A stretch of 64,000 nucleotides of DNA from Taishania sp965247975 (GTDB lineage: Bacteria > Bacteroidota > Bacteroidia > Flavobacteriales_D > Crocinitomicaceae): positions 3,038,001-3,102,000 of the forward strand of contig OZ252050.1 of the NCBI GenBank assembly GCA_965247975.1, given 5' to 3'. The position numbers and the translations under genes are program-made. This document shows positions 41,486 to 49,593 of the stretch, in pieces; position 1 is the first letter of the stretch, and each line of letters begins with the position of its first letter. The notes beneath the pieces were generated by a model. That model saw only the letters and a program-made list of their open reading frames with translations, searched no databases and was not told the DNA's origin.

Positions 41486-42225
41486 GATTAGTTGTGTCGA
41501 TATTCGTTTTGTTGGTTGTATTTGGATGCAAAAAGCCTGAGAATAGAGCTTGTTGGAAATTTGCAGGAGACGAGAACACAACAAAAATTATTCCTTTGGA
41601 AACGTTCGATTTAGTGTTTTTGGGTGCGCATTTGGAATATGTATTGGTCCAAGATACCGTCAATTTTGTTCAAATTGAAGGCTACGAAAACCTGGTGAAT
41701 TTGGTTGAAACGAATATTTCAGAGGGTAAACTTAGGATTGAAAACAAGAATAAGTGCAATTTCCTGAGAAATTATAAAACCAAAAAAATCAAAGTAACGC
41801 TTCATTTCAAAGACATCATCAATCTGGAATATCAAGGAACTGAAACACTCACGAATCTTGGTCAATTAAATTTGCCCTATTTTACAATGACTGTTGTAGA
41901 TGGTGCAGGTCCTGTAAATCTGAATGTTAAGTCAGATGTATTGGTCGGGATTATAAAACACGGTTATGGTGATTTTACATTTAGTGGTGAAGCAAAATAC
42001 GCCAATTTTGTAATCGCAAGTAATGGCTTTTGCAATACAAATAGCTTAATCATTGCTGATTCCATTGATGTTGTTTCAAGAACTCCAGTTGTTTGCAGAT
42101 ACAATTTTTCCAATGCCAAAGCGAAAGTTGAATTTCAAAGTTCTGGCAATATTGAATACATTGGGAATCCTTCCAGCATAGAAACAAATTATTACGGAAC
42201 TGGACAACTTATTGATGCGAATTGA
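41482..42225 (+). CDS. DUF2807 (head GIN domain) lipoprotein
   Basis: 247 residues. Lipoprotein signal with lipobox VVFGC (Cys 16). The body is the parallel beta-helix-like GIN domain: FDLVFLGAHLEYVLVQDTVN, IEGYENLVNLVETNISEGKL, INLEYQGTETLTNLG and repeated short strands ending in YYGTGQL. This domain occurs in Bacteroidota surface lipoproteins with no proven role. Start and the preceding gene's stop overlap as ATGA, indicating translational coupling to the acyloxyacyl hydrolase-like gene, so lipid A or envelope context is likely. Confidence 0.85.
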   Translation: MRLVVSIFVLLVVFGCKKPENRACWKFAGDENTTKIIPLETFDLVFLGAHLEYVLVQDTVNFVQIEGYENLVNLVETNISEGKLRIENKNKCNFLRNYKTKKIKVTLHFKDIINLEYQGTETLTNLGQLNLPYFTMTVVDGAGPVNLNVKSDVLVGIIKHGYGDFTFSGEAKYANFVIASNGFCNTNSLIIADSIDVVSRTPVVCRYNFSNAKAKVEFQSSGNIEYIGNPSSIETNYYGTGQLIDAN

Positions 42226-42283
42226 TTGGTTGAGGCATCAAAAATTACCATACGTTTTAACATAAAATTCAATTTCATTCTTG

Positions 42284-42291
42284 TAACTTTG
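42284..42291 (+). promoter_or_regulatory. -7 box of small Cys-rich membrane protein gene
   Basis: TAACTTTG, a perfect TAnnTTTG, 14 bp before the ATG at 42306. Confidence 0.6.
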
Positions 42292-42305
42292 TCAAAAAAA
42301 GAATC

Positions 42306-42512
42306 ATGAAATTAGTTCTTATCGCCGTTGGATTGTTGGCTATCGCATTTGCTGGAATCGCCATAAAAATTTGGGCAAAAAAGGATGGTAAATTTGCAGG
42401 AACTTGTGCCAGTAATAACCCTCTTTTGAAAGAAGAAGGTGTTGCTTGTGGACTATGTGGTGCCTTGCCTTCTGAACAATGCAACAACCCCGAAGCAGAA
42501 ACTGCTTTATAA
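42306..42512 (+). CDS. Small Cys-containing membrane protein, 68 aa
   Basis: A single N-terminal membrane helix (about 2-22, VLIAVGLLAIAFAGIAIKIW) is followed by a short soluble tail with four cysteines: GTCASNNP, VACGLCG and EQCNN. The pattern resembles NqrM/DUF539-type proteins, small membrane proteins that deliver iron to Na+-NQR, but the spacing is not a perfect match and no nqr genes are near. It has its own -7 box and overlaps the convergent neighbour by 6 bp. Real small genes of this type are widespread in Flavobacteriia, so the gene call is stronger than the function. Confidence 0.75.
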   Translation: MKLVLIAVGLLAIAFAGIAIKIWAKKDGKFAGTCASNNPLLKEEGVACGLCGALPSEQCNNPEAETAL

Positions 42513-43169
42513 TCCTCTTTTCAATTGCATGAGAATGCGAAATGCTTTGTCGACATCATCTTGATGAACAACTGCCGTGAATTCGTTTGCCGTTGAGACA
42601 ACTTCCACAATATTGATTCCATCCCACGCCAGTTGCTTCAATATGTAATAGTAGATTCCGTAAATTTCTGAATTAATAATTGGCAATTTCACAGTGATCG
42701 AAGAAAGATTCATCGTAGAAGAGATCAATTTTTCACCCGCAAACAATTCCATAATCTGAACACGATATTTGGCGCTTGTTATGATCGTTGTTTCTGAAAC
42801 ACCTCGACAAATCGCAAAAAAAGTATCATTATCTTCTCTGATGAGCTCCATTAATTTTGATTGTTTATCGTTGAGCGTCAAAGAATTGTAAAAGGTAAAA
42901 TCTTCCAAGCCACTTCTTACTAAAAAATCACCTAAGTCGCCGAGAACATTTTTTATTTTAATGTTTAATTTTTGATATAGCCCTGGTGTAAGTCGCTTTA
43001 TGGCCATTATGATTGCACCTTCTTTTACTTCCTCACCCAATTGACCGTCAATCTCCGGTTTTATTTTCCGTGCAAGTGCTGAAATGTTCAGTAAATCCTC
43101 CGAAATAGATTCTCTTAAAAAGGGACTTCTATTTATTATTTCTTCACAAACTTTACCTAGCGATTTCAT
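42507..43169 (-). CDS. Hypothetical protein with ACT-like C-terminal region, 220 aa
   Basis: No signal peptide or membrane helix. The N-terminal half is helical (VCEEIINRSPFLRESISEDLLNIS) with the conserved-looking AIIMAIKRLTPGL; the C-terminal half has alternating strands such as IINSEIYGIYYYILKQLAWD, GINIVEVVSTANEFTAVVHQ and VDKAFRILMQL, an arrangement like an ACT domain of aspartate kinases. Family members in this phylum are often annotated loosely as aspartate kinase-like, but no kinase domain is present. It might be a ligand-sensing regulator. It lies between the small Cys protein and cmk. Confidence 0.7.
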   Translation of the reverse strand: MKSLGKVCEEIINRSPFLRESISEDLLNISALARKIKPEIDGQLGEEVKEGAIIMAIKRLTPGLYQKLNIKIKNVLGDLGDFLVRSGLEDFTFYNSLTLNDKQSKLMELIREDNDTFFAICRGVSETTIITSAKYRVQIMELFAGEKLISSTMNLSSITVKLPIINSEIYGIYYYILKQLAWDGINIVEVVSTANEFTAVVHQDDVDKAFRILMQLKRGL

Positions 43170-43268
43170 CCGTATTGAATAGTTTTTATCTTACAAAAAT
43201 ATTCAAATTTTGCTGGGAATTAGCCAAAGCAAAAATATTGGTTCATTTAAATGATGTATTTGATTTAC

Positions 43269-43973
43269 CTAGGCCATTTGAAGCCTCAATTTCTTTTCCA
43301 CCATTTCTAGGACAAGGCTTAATTGTTGTTCTGGATTTAAGAATGAATTATCAACCACAATCGCGTCATCTGTTTGAATTAAAGGACTCTCAATCCGCGT
43401 AGAATCGATGTGATCACGTTCCAGTAAATTCTTCTTCACATCTTCTATCGTTGTAGAAATTCCTTTTGCTTGAAGTTCATCAAAACGTCTTTGGGCTCTT
43501 ATAGTTGGGTCTGCCGTTAAAAATAATTTTAATTCTGCATTTGGAAATACCACCGAGCCGATGTCTCTTCCATCCATCACAACTCCACCTTTTTTACCCA
43601 TAATTCGCTGTTGAGCTACCAACTTTTCACGCACTGCTTTCACCGCTGCGACTTCGGAAACATGAGATGAAATGCGAGGCGATCTGATATGTTCTTCTAC
43701 ATCTTTATGATTTAGAAGTAAATGGGGTTTATTTGTGGCTTCATTAAGCTGAAAGCTCAATTCTATGCTAGGTAACTCATCAATCAACTGATCAATAGCA
43801 AGTCCTTCTTCGTCATAAAAACCATTTTTTAGGGCATACAGGGTAACTCCACGATACATAGCTCCTGTATCGATAAAAATATAATTGAGTTTTTCTGCGA
43901 GTGCTTTTGCCAATGTGCTTTTGCCGCACGAAGAAAAGCCGTCGATTGCAATGGTTAATTTTTTCTTATTCAT
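43269..43973 (-). CDS. cmk: Cytidylate kinase
   Basis: 234 residues. The P-loop GFSSCGKSTLAKALAEKL (about 12-29), FIDTGAMYRGVTLYAL, MDGRDIGSVVFPNAELKLFL and TADPTIRAQRRF are all typical of bacterial Cmk. It phosphorylates CMP and dCMP. The neighbourhood with porQ (about 1 kb upstream, with a frameshifted outer-membrane gene between) is a conserved pattern in many Bacteroidota. A minus-strand -7 box TAACTTTG lies at 43981-43988, 7 bp before the ATG. Confidence 0.96.
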   Translation of the reverse strand: MNKKKLTIAIDGFSSCGKSTLAKALAEKLNYIFIDTGAMYRGVTLYALKNGFYDEEGLAIDQLIDELPSIELSFQLNEATNKPHLLLNHKDVEEHIRSPRISSHVSEVAAVKAVREKLVAQQRIMGKKGGVVMDGRDIGSVVFPNAELKLFLTADPTIRAQRRFDELQAKGISTTIEDVKKNLLERDHIDSTRIESPLIQTDDAIVVDNSFLNPEQQLSLVLEMVEKKLRLQMA

Positions 43974-44021
43974 CTCAGTACAAAGTTAATCGAATAAAAA
44001 AGTTTGGTAAAATTTGGGCAC

Positions 44022-44052
44022 AAAAAAAAGGGACTTCAAACGAAGTCCCTTT
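44022..44052 (-). terminator. Intrinsic terminator of the outer-membrane protein gene
   Basis: A perfect 11-bp stem AAAGGGACTTC (44027-44037) / GAAGTCCCTTT (44042-44052) with a 4-nt loop, followed on the minus strand by a T-run. It lies 20 bp past the stop at 44073. Confidence 0.9.
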
Positions 44053-44072
44053 GCAATTATTTAATCCAATTC

Positions 44073-44923
44073 TTAGAAGTGGAAAGAAATTCTTAAAGAA
44101 GCAGATGGTCCAAAAACAGAGTTTTTGTTATCTGTACCTAAGTTAAATCCTGAACCTTTAGAAGAAGTAACAACTGTGTTTTCTTCCATTGCAGTTCCAC
44201 CAGCGTTAACTCTTTGAGAAGTTGTTGTAGACTCTCCAGTTGTTTGGAAACCAAGTCCCCATCCGAATTCACCACCTAAAGCTAATTTAGGTAAAATGAA
44301 ATACTCAGCACCGATAAATGCTCTCAAACCGATCATCAAACCACCTTTCGTTTTGTTTTCAACAACGTCAGTAGCACCATCAACAGCATTAGACAAAGTT
44401 GAAATTCCACCTGGTACGTCATAAGCATTTCCATACTCATAAGCAACTTTAGATCCACCACCGAATCCAATTCCTAAATCAGCACCATAGAAACCTTGTA
44501 AACGAGTGTTTCCTTTTCTTTTCTCTAAACCTACAGTAATAGCGATAGTACTGTTAGATGTTTTCTTAGTATCTTCAACTACATCATCTGCAGTAGCTCC
44601 AACAGCTAAACTTGCTGTGTTAGCTCTTTGAGTTTGAGATCCAAAACCGATGTTAATTCCAGCACGGTATGCCATTCCTTCTTCAACGAAGTATTTCCCC
44701 ATAATTGCATTGTTTGTTGCAAGGAAATTAAAAGTTGGTGCATTGTTTGGTCCTGTTTTTCCAAAGAAATTCCCAATGTAATTTAAGAATGGAGTAGCGT
44801 CAACGCTAATAGCCCAATCTCCTGCTTCAGGTAAGTAATTCTCACCTTTTTTAGATGTTAAATCTTGCGCGAATGTAGTAGATGCTCCTAAAACAACTGC
44901 TAACGCTAAAATGACTTTTTCAT
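44073..44923 (-). pseudogene. Outer-membrane beta-barrel protein with frameshift at the start codon
   Basis: The uninterrupted frame begins upstream of the first ATG at 44702 and includes VILALAVVLGASTTFAQ, a signal peptide. The only suitable ATG (44923) is followed by A5 (44916-44920 on the plus strand) and hits a stop after five codons; with six As the protein would start MKKVILALAVVLG. Corrected, it is 283 residues with the mature part starting QDLTSKKGENYLPEAGDWAI and ending LRISFHF, a typical barrel terminus. The upstream -7 box TACATTTG and a strong terminator show an otherwise intact unit. Either a read/assembly error or a natural frameshift. Confidence 0.8.
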
Positions 44924-44950
44924 AAAAAAAATTTTATTGTTTGGTTTGGA

Positions 44951-44958
44951 CAAATGTA
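44951..44958 (-). promoter_or_regulatory. -7 box of the frameshifted outer-membrane gene
   Basis: Minus-strand TACATTTG matches TAnnTTTG, 27 bp before the ATG at 44923. Confidence 0.55.
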
Positions 44959-45017
44959 CTGACTTTGCACTAAAAAGGTTACAAAAAAATATAAACAAAT
45001 TTAAGTTAAAAAGTTAA

Positions 45018-45049
45018 AAACCCCTGTACCCCTAGTACTAAATGGGTTT
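45018..45049 (-). terminator. Possible terminator of porQ
   Basis: AAACCC (45044-45049 as GGGTTT on the plus strand) pairs with GGGGTTT (45018-45024 as AAACCCC), followed on the minus strand by a short T-run. It lies directly after the porQ stop at 45052. The loop is long (19 nt), so it is only moderately convincing. Confidence 0.45.
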
Positions 45050-45051
45050 AG

Positions 45052-46083
45052 CTAAGATCGGACCTTTGAAATATTTGTTGAAAGGGTGATCATGTGATTA
45101 AATCCAGACCGAGAAAAGATGGTAAATCCATAGTCAAAACTAAATCTTTTGAAGAATAAACCTGTTCCAAATGACAAACCTGCTGCACCTGGTCTTGAGT
45201 CTACTTTCAAGGACTGTCGACCGTAATAATCAAATCCTGCTCGCAAGTGAAAATTTTTCGAGGCCAATATTTCTAATTGAAAAGCAAGGTGTTGTGCTAG
45301 CTTCTCACCAAATCCGGGGCGTTTAGGTTCGACAAGTTCACCAGTTAATGGATCTTTCGTCGCTACCAAATTCGGGTCATTGTATGTAATATCCCACTTA
45401 TTCAAATGATGCATCAACACAGAAAATCGAAAAGGTGCGTGTTTTACCTTATAAGAGACTGCAGCTTGAAAATTTATTGGCAGTGGATTTCGTTTGTCGT
45501 TGTAAGAATTAAATTGAACTCCTGCGTTTTTAACCATGGCTGTAACGAGTAAACTTGAATCCCTTGTGGTAAAAGTTCCAGCCAAATCCAAGGATGCACC
45601 ATAAGAAGTATATGTTTCTAAATGTGAACCAATAATATTCACATTTCCTCCAACTGAAATTCGCGGATTCAATTGTTGCCCAAAACCAACGCCAACGACA
45701 TATTCGAAAGGATTAAAAGTAGCCGTTTCCACTCCATTCACTTCTCGACCTTGGATTTTGCCATAATTTACATAGCGAATGTGACCTGCAATAAATCGAT
45801 TTTTTTTCAATGCTCTTCCATAGGAAATCATCCCGTAGTTAACCCTCCCTGCATGGAAAGCTTGGTTTACACTGATTTGATTATGCATACCACCATTTAA
45901 CAGAGAAGGATTTGCAACGCCAAGATTAATGTCTTTGTCTTTCGCTGAAATAAAATTGCCTCCCAAACCGGCGCTTCGTGCATTAAATGTTAAATCAAGA
46001 AGAGGGAAAGAGGTTGTGCCACCAATTTGCGCATAATTATGTGCAGCAATTATAAGTGTTAAAAATGTAAGGACTGTTTTCAT
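45052..46083 (-). CDS. porQ: Type IX secretion system protein PorQ
   Basis: 343 residues. Signal peptide about 1-18 (NYAQ), then the PorQ/PorV-like start TTSFPLLDLTFNARSAGLGG, GVANPSLLNGGMHNQISVNQ, HIRYVNYGKIQG and DLAGTFTTRDSSLLVTAMVK. The C-terminus is a beta-barrel ending ITLSTNISKVRS. PorQ is an outer-membrane component of the T9SS, thought to act with PorV/PorU/PorZ in the attachment complex. Its gene lies near cmk in many Bacteroidota, as here. The two T9SS cargo genes at 49.6-56.6 kb would use this machinery. Confidence 0.9.
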   Translation of the reverse strand: MKTVLTFLTLIIAAHNYAQIGGTTSFPLLDLTFNARSAGLGGNFISAKDKDINLGVANPSLLNGGMHNQISVNQAFHAGRVNYGMISYGRALKKNRFIAGHIRYVNYGKIQGREVNGVETATFNPFEYVVGVGFGQQLNPRISVGGNVNIIGSHLETYTSYGASLDLAGTFTTRDSSLLVTAMVKNAGVQFNSYNDKRNPLPINFQAAVSYKVKHAPFRFSVLMHHLNKWDITYNDPNLVATKDPLTGELVEPKRPGFGEKLAQHLAFQLEILASKNFHLRAGFDYYGRQSLKVDSRPGAAGLSFGTGLFFKRFSFDYGFTIFSRSGFNHMITLSTNISKVRS

Positions 46084-46121
46084 TGAATGATTGAACGCAA
46101 AGAAAAGGTAAAAATTTTATT

Positions 46122-46619
46122 TCACACTCTTTTTCCTAATTCAATTACCTCCAAATCATGAATTCTTTCTCCTGTTATTGAAAAACGCAGAACCGTTTTT
46201 ACTTGATGAAATCCTTTGATACCGCATGCTCCGGGATTCATCCATAACATATTATATCGTGGGTCCATTTTTACTAATAATATGTGTGAATGTCCACAGA
46301 TAAATAATTTCGGTGCTTTTTTCTCCAATTCTTCAAAACAAGGTTTGGAATACTTACCTGGTTTGCCGGCTATGTGTGTCATCAACACTTCAACATCTTC
46401 GATTTTAAATCGATTGAATTCTGGAAATTCCATCCGCACGATATGATCATCAATATTTCCATAAACGCCGCGCACAGGTTTAAATTTTCGTAATGCATCA
46501 ATAACTGCAACATTTCCAACATCACCTGCATGCCAGATTTCATCAACATCTTTGAAGTAGTCAAAGATTTTTGAATCCAAATCACCATGAGTATCTGAAA
46601 GCAACCCGATTTTTTTCAT
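46122..46619 (-). CDS. Metallophosphoesterase (YfcE/MJ0936-like)
   Basis: 165 residues from the ATG at 46619; a longer frame to 46715 lies upstream of the -7 box and is rejected. All metallophosphoesterase motifs are seen in order: LLSDTHGD, WHAGDVG, VYGNIDD, MTHIAGKPG and ICGHSHILL. The -7 box TATCTTTG at 46625-46632 (minus) is 5 bp before the ATG. Proteins of this type are small di-metal phosphodiesterases of uncertain cellular substrate. Confidence 0.9.
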   Translation of the reverse strand: MKKIGLLSDTHGDLDSKIFDYFKDVDEIWHAGDVGNVAVIDALRKFKPVRGVYGNIDDHIVRMEFPEFNRFKIEDVEVLMTHIAGKPGKYSKPCFEELEKKAPKLFICGHSHILLVKMDPRYNMLWMNPGACGIKGFHQVKTVLRFSITGERIHDLEVIELGKRV

Positions 46620-46624
46620 TGGCC

Positions 46625-46632
46625 CAAAGATA
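46625..46632 (-). promoter_or_regulatory. -7 box of the metallophosphoesterase gene
   Basis: Minus-strand TATCTTTG, a perfect match; it decides the start codon at 46619 over the upstream in-frame ATG codons. Confidence 0.6.
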
Positions 46633-46761
46633 TTCTGATTTTTTTTAGAAACCATGAACTCCGATTGAAGAGATTTGATTGTTAGAGTGATAAACGAAGG
46701 CTGAGCGTGATACATTGAGTTTATCGAAATGCACTCGAAGCCGAGTGTTATAGTTTTTGAG

Positions 46762-47328
46762 TCATTTTGTTGTTGGTTTGTTCAAGTGTATTTGGAATCC
46801 AATCGCACCATTCAATCTTGGTCCATAAAGCATTGTGGTTGGATTTAAAATTCCAGATCCAAGTTGTACTTTCGCTTCAATGCCAATTTGAGGTCGAATA
46901 AAATAAACGAAACCAGCACTTGTAGTTGTGTTAAATCTTAAGAAAGAGGAAGTTACACCATTCGACGAATTCCAATGATTTGACAGCCCAACACTTGTTT
47001 CAGCAAATAAATTAAATTTGTTTTCCATTTTCAGAAAATAATATCGTGCGAAAGGAGAAAACCCAACTCCAAATCCTGTATTGTTAATTAAATCACCTTG
47101 TCTCAATCGTTGATACCCCATATCAATTCCTGCACCTATGGCAAATTTGTTAGCGACAAAGTAGCCAACCCTAGGCTGAAATTGAAAACTAGAAAAGCCA
47201 GCATTCCCAGCTAAGCCTCCAGAAAATGAGCCGCTTCCACCAATCATAAGTGAACTTTTCTCAAGTTGTGCGTTTAATTGCAATCCACATGCAAACAATA
47301 AAACAAAAATTAGATTTAACTTTTTCAT
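46762..47328 (-). CDS. Outer-membrane beta-barrel protein, 188 aa
   Basis: The ATG at 47328 opens a signal peptide (MKKLNLIFVLLFACGLQLNA), so the 13-residue extension in the longer frame (to 47367) is probably not translated. Mature part has alternating beta-strands with Gly-rich turns (IGGSGSFSGGLAGNAGFSSF, QPRVGYFVANKFAIGAGID, FSPFARYYFLKM) and ends LNGAIGFQIHLNKP. It belongs to the general small porin-like family of Bacteroidota (OmpX/outer-membrane protein beta-barrel domain). No specific function assigned. Confidence 0.8.
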   Translation of the reverse strand: MKKLNLIFVLLFACGLQLNAQLEKSSLMIGGSGSFSGGLAGNAGFSSFQFQPRVGYFVANKFAIGAGIDMGYQRLRQGDLINNTGFGVGFSPFARYYFLKMENKFNLFAETSVGLSNHWNSSNGVTSSFLRFNTTTSAGFVYFIRPQIGIEAKVQLGSGILNPTTMLYGPRLNGAIGFQIHLNKPTTK

Positions 47329-47465
47329 ATCTTTAGATTTAAATGTAAGACAAGCACAACAATTCATTTGTTACAAAATGATTTGTTAAAATATGCTAAT
47401 GCATTCCAATCAATTTCTTTAATAAAATAATAAATTACGTAGATGTAACTTCCGTCTATTAATTC

Positions 47466-47473
47466 TACTTTTG
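47466..47473 (+). promoter_or_regulatory. -7 box of meaB
   Basis: TACTTTTG, a perfect TAnnTTTG, 5 bp before the meaB ATG at 47479. Confidence 0.55.
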
Positions 47474-47478
47474 CATAC

Positions 47479-48528
47479 ATGGATGAAAACCAAAAAGAAG
47501 CGTGGCTGCGTTTGCGCAAAAACCGTAAAGAATCTCTTACGGTAGAATCACTTTTGGATGGAATTATAAATCATGAAATAAAAGCTCTCAGCGCTGGCAT
47601 TACTCTATTAGAAAGTTTAAATGCATCCGACCGCATCAAAGCAAATGATTTGGTCAAAAGTTGTTTACCTCACGCTGGAAATTCGATCCGTATCGGAATC
47701 ACAGGTGTTCCAGGTGTTGGAAAAAGTACATTTATCGAATCTTTTGGGCAATTGTTGGTGAAAAACGGCAAAAAAGTCGCGATTCTAGCTATTGATCCAT
47801 CTTCATCCGTTAGCGGTGGAAGTATTTTGGGTGATAAAACCAGAATGCAAGAATTATCCCAGCTCACGAATGTATTTATCCGACCTTCGCCTGCAGGTGA
47901 AACTTTGGGTGGTGTTGCGCGACGTACCCGCGAAAGTATCTATTTATGCGAAGCTGCTGGTTTTGATGTAATCTTAGTTGAAACAGTTGGGGTTGGTCAA
48001 TCGGAAACTTTGGTGCATTCGATGGTCGACTTTTTCTTGCTATTAATGCTGTCTGGCGCAGGAGATGAATTGCAAGGAATTAAACGCGGAATTATGGAAA
48101 TGGCTGATGCTCTTGTTATTACAAAGGCAGATGGTGACAATATCAAAAAGGCAGAATTAGCTTGTCGCGAATACAAAAATGCGATGCATCTTTTTCCGCC
48201 TAAGCAAAACGAATGGATTCCACAAGCTTTGACTTGTTCAAGTATAGATAATCAGAATATTGATAATGTCTGGAAAGTCATAGAATCTTTTGAAAATCAA
48301 ACCAAATTGAATGACTCTTTTGTGCTTAATCGAAAAGAACAAGATAAATTTTGGTTGAAAGAAAGTTTAAATGAATTGATTTTAAGTGGATTTTATGGAA
48401 AAGACGCTTTGATTAATTCATTGAAAGAAGCTCAAAAAAACATTGAATTGGGAAAAGAAAGTTCCTTTTCTGCGGCAGAAAATTTATACCAAAACTATTT
48501 AAAAGCATTGAACGATGGAAGAATTTAA
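47479..48528 (+). CDS. meaB: Methylmalonyl-CoA mutase-associated GTPase MeaB
   Basis: 349 residues. G-domain motifs: Walker A GVPGVGKST (about 76-84), AIDPSSSVSGGSILGDKTRM (switch region), VETVGVGQSE (G3) and ITKADGDN (G4-type). The family chaperones the adenosylcobalamin-dependent methylmalonyl-CoA mutase by gating cofactor delivery. No mutase gene is in the window. Its 3' end overlaps the next gene (S4 protein) by 14 bp, giving coupled translation, though the two functions have no obvious link. Confidence 0.95.
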   Translation: MDENQKEAWLRLRKNRKESLTVESLLDGIINHEIKALSAGITLLESLNASDRIKANDLVKSCLPHAGNSIRIGITGVPGVGKSTFIESFGQLLVKNGKKVAILAIDPSSSVSGGSILGDKTRMQELSQLTNVFIRPSPAGETLGGVARRTRESIYLCEAAGFDVILVETVGVGQSETLVHSMVDFFLLLMLSGAGDELQGIKRGIMEMADALVITKADGDNIKKAELACREYKNAMHLFPPKQNEWIPQALTCSSIDNQNIDNVWKVIESFENQTKLNDSFVLNRKEQDKFWLKESLNELILSGFYGKDALINSLKEAQKNIELGKESSFSAAENLYQNYLKALNDGRI

Positions 48529-48724
48529 AATTGAAGGCGACTACATTGAACTCATTGCTTTGCTGAAAGCCACAGGCATTGCGCAAACAGGAGGACATGC
48601 GAAATTCATCGTTGACGAAGAAATCGTATTCAGAAATGGTCAATTAGAAACGCGCAAACGAGCAAAACTAGTTCCAGGAGATGTAATTGAGATTGAAGAT
48701 TTGACGATAAAACTGATTGGCTGA
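48515..48724 (+). CDS. S4-domain RNA-binding protein (YbcJ-like)
   Basis: 69 residues, essentially one S4 domain: EGDYIELIALLKATGIAQTG, GGHAKFIVDEEIVFRNGQLE and the basic TRKRAKLVPGDVIEIE. Stand-alone S4 proteins of this size (YbcJ/YaaA-like) bind RNA or the ribosome and are usually non-essential. It starts 14 bp inside meaB. A structured repeat follows 20 bp after its stop and may act as terminator. Confidence 0.85.
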   Translation: MEEFKIEGDYIELIALLKATGIAQTGGHAKFIVDEEIVFRNGQLETRKRAKLVPGDVIEIEDLTIKLIG

Positions 48725-48743
48725 TTTGTGGATTGGCTTATTG

Positions 48744-48818
48744 GTCACCCTCCCTGCCCTCCCTCAAGGGAGGATAGATTTTCGTCTCCTCCCTTGAGGG
48801 AGGATTAAGGTGGGTGAC
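48744..48818. repeat. Nested palindromic element with CCTCCCTCAAGGGAGG
   Basis: The outer arms GTCACCC (48744) and GGGTGAC (48812-48818) pair, and each half contains its own palindrome, CCTCCCTCAAGGGAGG (48759-48774) and CCTCCCTTGAGGGAGG (48788-48803). This two-level symmetry is typical of REP-like or MITE-type elements. It lies between convergent genes and may terminate both. Other copies are not seen in the window. Confidence 0.75.
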
Positions 48819-48849
48819 TACAAGAAGTAAGATATCTATTTCGGAGACT

Positions 48850-49380
48850 CTAAAACAATTTCTGTAAATCTTCCTTCAACACTTTAATCGTAATTTCAGA
48901 AGGCAACTCGCCAATTTCAGCGACAACTTCAAAGATTTTAGCGGATAGATCCATTCCCATCGAAGTAGCCGCCATTTGATTTCCTGCGATGTTGATAATT
49001 TTAATGGTTTCTTCTTTCGAATTTTTAACCATTTCCCAGATTTGTGGGTTTACAAATATTTGTTGCGCTACGTTGTGATCATATTCATCACGAATAGCTT
49101 TCAATAATTCTGCTTGCATTGCACGTGCTGGTAAACCCGGATTATGCAGACGCATGACCAAGCTATTTGGATGTATCCGTTCTAATAACAACACCGCTCG
49201 CTGATAAGCTTCTACCCTATTTGGCAGAAAAAACTCCTGACGTTGTTTCTTTAATTCAATTTGCATGTTTCGCAATTCTTTTTCATTCTCTTTTCGAAGA
49301 AAGTAAATCGTTGTCATTAAAACAGCTCCTGCCGGAATTAAAATCAACGCAATTTGAAATACTACATCTGCCCAGTTCAT
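48850..49380 (-). CDS. Hypothetical membrane-anchored protein, 176 aa
   Basis: The ATG at 49380 is preferred because a perfect -7 box (minus-strand TATCTTTG, 49401-49408) lies between it and the upstream ATG at 49416. One N-terminal membrane helix (about 5-25, VVFQIALILIPAGAVLMTTI) is followed by a basic coiled-coil (RKENEKELRNMQIELKKQRQ) and a mixed helical domain. The family is unrecognised, but a similar membrane-helix-plus-coil layout is common in Bacteroidota proteins of unknown function. Probably an inner-membrane protein with a cytoplasmic domain. Confidence 0.7.
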   Translation of the reverse strand: MNWADVVFQIALILIPAGAVLMTTIYFLRKENEKELRNMQIELKKQRQEFFLPNRVEAYQRAVLLLERIHPNSLVMRLHNPGLPARAMQAELLKAIRDEYDHNVAQQIFVNPQIWEMVKNSKEETIKIINIAGNQMAATSMGMDLSAKIFEVVAEIGELPSEITIKVLKEDLQKLF

Positions 49381-49400
49381 CTCGTCTTTTTTTTGAGTTA

Positions 49401-49408
49401 CAAAGATA
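49401..49408 (-). promoter_or_regulatory. -7 box of the 176-residue membrane protein gene
   Basis: Minus-strand TATCTTTG, a perfect TAnnTTTG, 20 bp before the ATG at 49380; it rules out the start at 49416. Confidence 0.55.
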
Positions 49409-49544
49409 GAATTCATTTTCGATGAAAAGTAACATTATCCTTGGATGATTCTCTTTTTTGGAGGGCGATGTAACTCCGTTTATTTAGATTTGAAGCATAT
49501 ACTTAGTCCAAGAAAACCGTGAATTCAAAAAAAAGACAAGGCAC

Positions 49545-49571
49545 AAAAAAGGCTGATCAAAATGATCAGCC
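49545..49571 (-). terminator. Intrinsic terminator of the large T9SS cargo gene
   Basis: A perfect 8-bp stem GGCTGATC (49551-49558) / GATCAGCC (49564-49571) followed, on the minus strand, by six T residues. It lies about 23 bp past the stop at 49594. Confidence 0.9.
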
Positions 49572-49593
49572 CTTTCTTAGTAGTAAGCGAAAT

